From Opisthocomus hoazin (lineage: Eukaryota > Chordata > Aves > Opisthocomiformes > Opisthocomidae), in contig NC_134440.1 in assembly GCF_030867145.1 (NCBI RefSeq), forward strand, positions 9,300,001-9,364,000: a stretch of DNA of 64,000 nt, written 5' to 3'. A program made the translations under genes and the position numbers. Shown here piece by piece: positions 61,018-64,000 of this stretch. Position 1 is the first letter of the stretch; the number at the start of each line of letters is the position of its first letter. Under the pieces are notes generated by a model that saw nothing but the letters and a program-made list of their open reading frames with translations, ran no database searches and was not told the origin of the DNA.

Positions 61018-61322
61018 GTGCCAGCACCGACCCCTGAGGAACGCCGCTCCTCACCGGCCTCCGCCCTGACATCGAGCCCTTGACCACAATTCTTTGAGTG
61101 CGACCACCCAGCCAATTCCTTCTCCACCGAGTGGTCCAGCCGCCAAATCCATGTCTCTCCAGTTCAGAGACAAGGTCGTCGTGTGGGACAGTGTCAAAGG
61201 CTTTGCTCAAGTCCATGCAGATGACAGCAGTTGCTCTCCCCTTGTCCACCAACGCTGTAACCCCATCGTAGAAGGCCACCGAATTTGTCAGGCACGATTT
61301 GCCCTCAGTGAAGCCGAAGTTC
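61018..61322 (-). mobile_element. CR1 LINE reverse-transcriptase core fragment
   Basis: On the minus strand this encodes [20 protein letters not shown], then the [11 protein letters not shown] motif with a catalytic aspartate of the RT palm, and [13 protein letters not shown]. This is an internal piece of CR1 ORF2 without the 3' end, so it is cut at both ends. The break at about 61018 falls right after SGVPQGSVL. It sits about 0.8 kb upstream of RAB11B exon 1, at the edge of the CpG island. Confidence 0.88.
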
Positions 61323-61460
61323 TGGTTAAAATGGGCACAGCAGAAGTAAATCATCTTATTTTCATGATCACAAGTAGATTAATTGGTCCAAACTCAATAT
61401 TGAGTGGGGGGTGTAAAAAAAACCCCAAAGCTCTTTTTTTTTTATCATTTTGGATGGAAA

Positions 61461-61582
61461 TCACTTTCTTCTTTTCTTCTTCTGTGAATTGCTGCTGTAG
61501 GTTTTAAAGAGCCACACGATGGAGGTGTCCTCGTGAGCGCCATCCGGCTCCAGAATCCCCTGGGGTAGAGCTTTAACACGGG
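61461..61582 (-). other. candidate terminal exon of an unidentified minus-strand gene
   Basis: After the acceptor-like CTCCACTCCCTGCAG the minus strand reads, from the third base, RVKALPQGILEPDGAHEDTS and on to a basic end KKKRRK followed by TGA at 61463-61461. It has 39 codons, a balanced composition and a natural-looking stop. I do not recognise it, see no matching upstream exon, and find no AATAAA soon after it. It could be chance. Confidence 0.2.
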
Positions 61583-63041
61583 CTGCAGGGAGTGGAGATG
61601 ATGAGCTGGTGTTAGAGGCGGGATGCTGCCCCAGAGCAATGCCGAGTGAAGCGGGAGCCCAGGGTCCCTACGTTCTTCACCCTCAGGACTCCCCCAGGCT
61701 CATGGTATATTTTGCACTGGAGAATCGGTGTCATGTCACCAAACCCAGCCACGTGTCCCTGGCTGCTGATGGGGCAATGCGTTTGCAGACCCTTTCAGGA
61801 AATCCCACATGTCTCCTCGAACTGGCCACAGGCCATCGAGCCTCAGGCAGCAGAGGCAGTGCAAGCCCCAAATATTTGCTTAAACGATGCTGGGGCGCAC
61901 ACCCATGAAAGGAGCCGGGCCTATACCATCTGCTGCTTTTTTTACATGATAAAAATTTGCTGAGAATGGGCACCCAAGATGCTGCCTCTTGTCCTGGGTG
62001 ACTCCGCTGCAGTGGTGCCCATGGACCTCTCCCTGGTGAGGGTGCAGGTACTCGTAAAGCCGAACCAGACACATCCACAGGAAACTGGGTTTGTGCTTGA
62101 TGCTGCTGACCTCCAGCAGAAGATCTGAAGCTACTGGGAGGACTGGGAGAGTCCTGATGCCCCAGTGCCCACCAGGCAGCCCCGAGGCACTTGGAGCGAG
62201 GGATGGCTTTGGAAGCGTGATTCTTGCTGGCGCTGGCGAGGCCGGGGGTCGGGGGCCGGGCTGCGGGGTGCCTGGCGAGCGTCGGTGGGGGGAGAGCTTG
62301 TCACTTGTTCTTGATTTTTCTGTTTCTTGGCTTTGCACCAAATTTTGCATCAGATTCAGGTCAGGGTTTCCATTTCTTGTTCCGCTGCGGTGCTCCGTGA
62401 TGGCCACGCTGGCAGTGGGCAGCTCAGGGCAATGCCTCTGGCTTCCCCCCCCCAGCATCCCAGTGCCCCCAGTGCAGGGGCTCAGCCCATCCCCCTGAGC
62501 TGGTGTGCACACACCTGCCCTTTCTGCCAAACTTCGCACAGAGCGATTCAGATTCCGCTGTTTTACAAAAAAGGGCTCAAGGCCCCAGCGCCAGAGATCC
62601 TGGGAGTCGTTTCTGCCATTCAGACGCAGGGTGGGTTTGGAGGGGGCTCTGTGCAGCGGGTTGGGGCTCTCCTCCCTTTCTGGGGCCACCAAATGCAGCT
62701 GGGGTGGGGTATCAGTACCCAACATGCAACGTCTGCTTGATCTAACAATGCTCTTAGAGAACTCCTGGGTCCAAAGCAGCGGCGGGTCAATCTGCTTCTG
62801 ATGATGCGTCTGAGCTCCCCAGTGAGGCATGTGCCAGCCCTGTGTCACCCCGCTGGCCCACAGCCCCCGGCTGTCCCACAGCTCTTCTGGCCCCGAAAAG
62901 CCTTTAGCTGCCTTGAACATGCTGAGCCCAGACCCCATCGCCGCCTTTGGTATAGCCCCTCCGAGCACCCAACACGAGCAGCAGCCCTTCCTGCCCTCCA
63001 GCTGCTTGGCGTGGCTTTGCTGGGAAGATGCAAAGCCCTGG

Positions 63042-63686
63042 GGGGGCCGTCACCATGTCAGGAGCTGCTGTGGGACCATCATCGCGTCAGGAGCTGCTGT
63101 GGGACCATCACAGTTTCAGGAGCTGCCATAGAGCCATCATCACATCAGGAGCTGCTGTGGGGCCCTTGCAATGTCAGGAGCTACTGTGGGGCCATCACCA
63201 CCTCAGGAGCTGCTGTGGGACCATCATCACATCAGGAGCTGCTGTAGGACCATCACCACATCAGGAGTTGCTATGGGACCATCACCGTGTCAGGAGCTGC
63301 TGTGGGGCCATCACGACATCAGGAGCTGCTGTGGGGCCATCACCATGTCAGGAGCTGCCATGGGGCCACCATCACATCAGGAGCTGCTGTGGGACCATCA
63401 TGACGTCAGGAGCTGCCGTGGGGCCACCATCACATCAGGAGCTGCCGTGGGGCCATCACCGTGTCAGGAGCTGCCGTGGGGCCACCATCACATCAGGAGC
63501 TGCCGTGGGGCCATCACCATGTCAGGAGCTGCCATGGGGCCACCATCACATCAGGAGCTGCTGTGGGACCATCACGATGTCAGGAGCTGCCGTGGGGCCA
63601 CCATCACATCAGGAGCTGCTGTGGGACCATCACCGTGTCAGGAGCTGCTGTGGGGCCACCATCGCGTCGGGAGCTGCCGTGGGGCC
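63042..63686. repeat. 29-bp minisatellite, about 22 units
   Basis: The unit is TCAGGAGCTGCTGTGGGACC followed by ATCACCACA with variation. Full units run from 63058 to 63666, exactly 21 x 29 bp with no net insertion or deletion, with a partial unit on each side. Variation is concentrated at a few positions (CTG/CCG, GGACC/GGGCC and the last six bases). Confidence 0.97.
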
Positions 63687-64000
63687 GCAGGCTGGCCCAG
63701 CAGGTCGGGGAGCAAGGGCCTGTTTTGGGGAGCAGCAGCGTTTCGTGACCCGAAGGGCGCTGGGGCTGTCACTGTGCTCGGTGCCGCGTCTCTGGCTGTC
63801 GCTGGAGGGAGCTGCCCCAGCCTTCACCGGCCGCCCAGATGCTGCGACAAGCTACAGCTCAGGCAGGCGTGAAAAATGAAGGAGCTGGAGGATTCCAGGG
63901 AGATTTCAGATGAAAACAGAGACCCAGGACTGGCTTCTTCTGCAGAGGGACTTGGAAGGGCCCTGGGATGCGACACGCTCCGGCGTGCCGCGGGCTGACA

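Larger units (their letters stand above)
61323..64000. other. upstream flank of RAB11B
   Basis: Beyond the CR1 fragment the sequence is moderately GC-rich and ends in the 29-bp minisatellite. A 362-codon minus-strand open frame (61880-62968) and the candidate terminal exon at 61461-61582 are the only coding-like signals. Neither is recognised. No exon of ANGPTL4 or KANK3, the mammalian neighbours, was seen. Confidence 0.5.

Noticed and set aside
63028-63879. 283-codon repeat protein on the plus strand
   Set aside because: It is the 29-bp minisatellite read through. The other forward frames give equally repetitive products, so there is no evidence that any one is used.

Overview
The window is vertebrate nuclear DNA, almost certainly from a bird. 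Genes are split by GT-AG introns, there are CpG-island promoters, and the recognisable interspersed repeats are CR1 LINE 3' ends of the avian type. There is no bacterial organisation: no operons, ribosome binding sites or tRNA/rRNA genes were seen, and most long open frames are by-products of high GC content or of tandem repeats. The species cannot be named from sequence alone.

Two protein-coding genes are certain, both on the minus strand and head-to-tail. RAB11B occupies the right half: coding exons at 60146-60185, 53659-53854, 51471-51664, 49890-49970 and 44772-44917, giving 218 residues. MARCHF2, formerly MARCH2, occupies the left half: coding exons at 26690-26865, 21512-21707, 7500-7709 and 4187-4345, giving 246 residues. 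Every exon boundary has a consensus splice site and the phases join perfectly in both genes. The order RAB11B then MARCHF2 matches human 19p13.2 as I recall it. On that order HNRNPM should lie beyond the left edge, but no exon of it is visible.

Layout from left to right. 1-1404 is the downstream flank. 1405-4186 is the MARCHF2 3'UTR, with a 59-bp triplicated repeat and a TA tract. 4187-39172 holds the MARCHF2 exons and introns, with three CR1 fragments and a 30-bp triplicated repeat. 38600-39900 is the CpG-island promoter of MARCHF2. Less than about 1 kb separates it from the best RAB11B poly(A) signal (40184-40189). 40165-44771 is the probable long, CpG-poor RAB11B 3'UTR. 44772-60185 holds the RAB11B exons and introns, with a CR1 copy in intron 4 and a GC-rich 31-bp repeat array in intron 1. 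59200-60980 is the RAB11B CpG-island promoter. 61018-61322 is a CR1 reverse-transcriptase fragment. 61323-64000 is upstream flank ending in a regular 29-bp minisatellite of about 22 units.

The two products act in related membrane traffic. RAB11B is a recycling-endosome GTPase. MARCHF2 is an endosomal RING-CH ubiquitin ligase that controls the fate of membrane cargo. I found no undescribed multi-gene system. The items most worth a second look are two exon-like segments of unknown identity (48836-48982 and 61461-61582), the tandem arrays, a 33-nt alternating purine-pyrimidine palindrome in the RAB11B 3'UTR, and a possible second MARCHF2 first exon close to the RAB11B 3' end.
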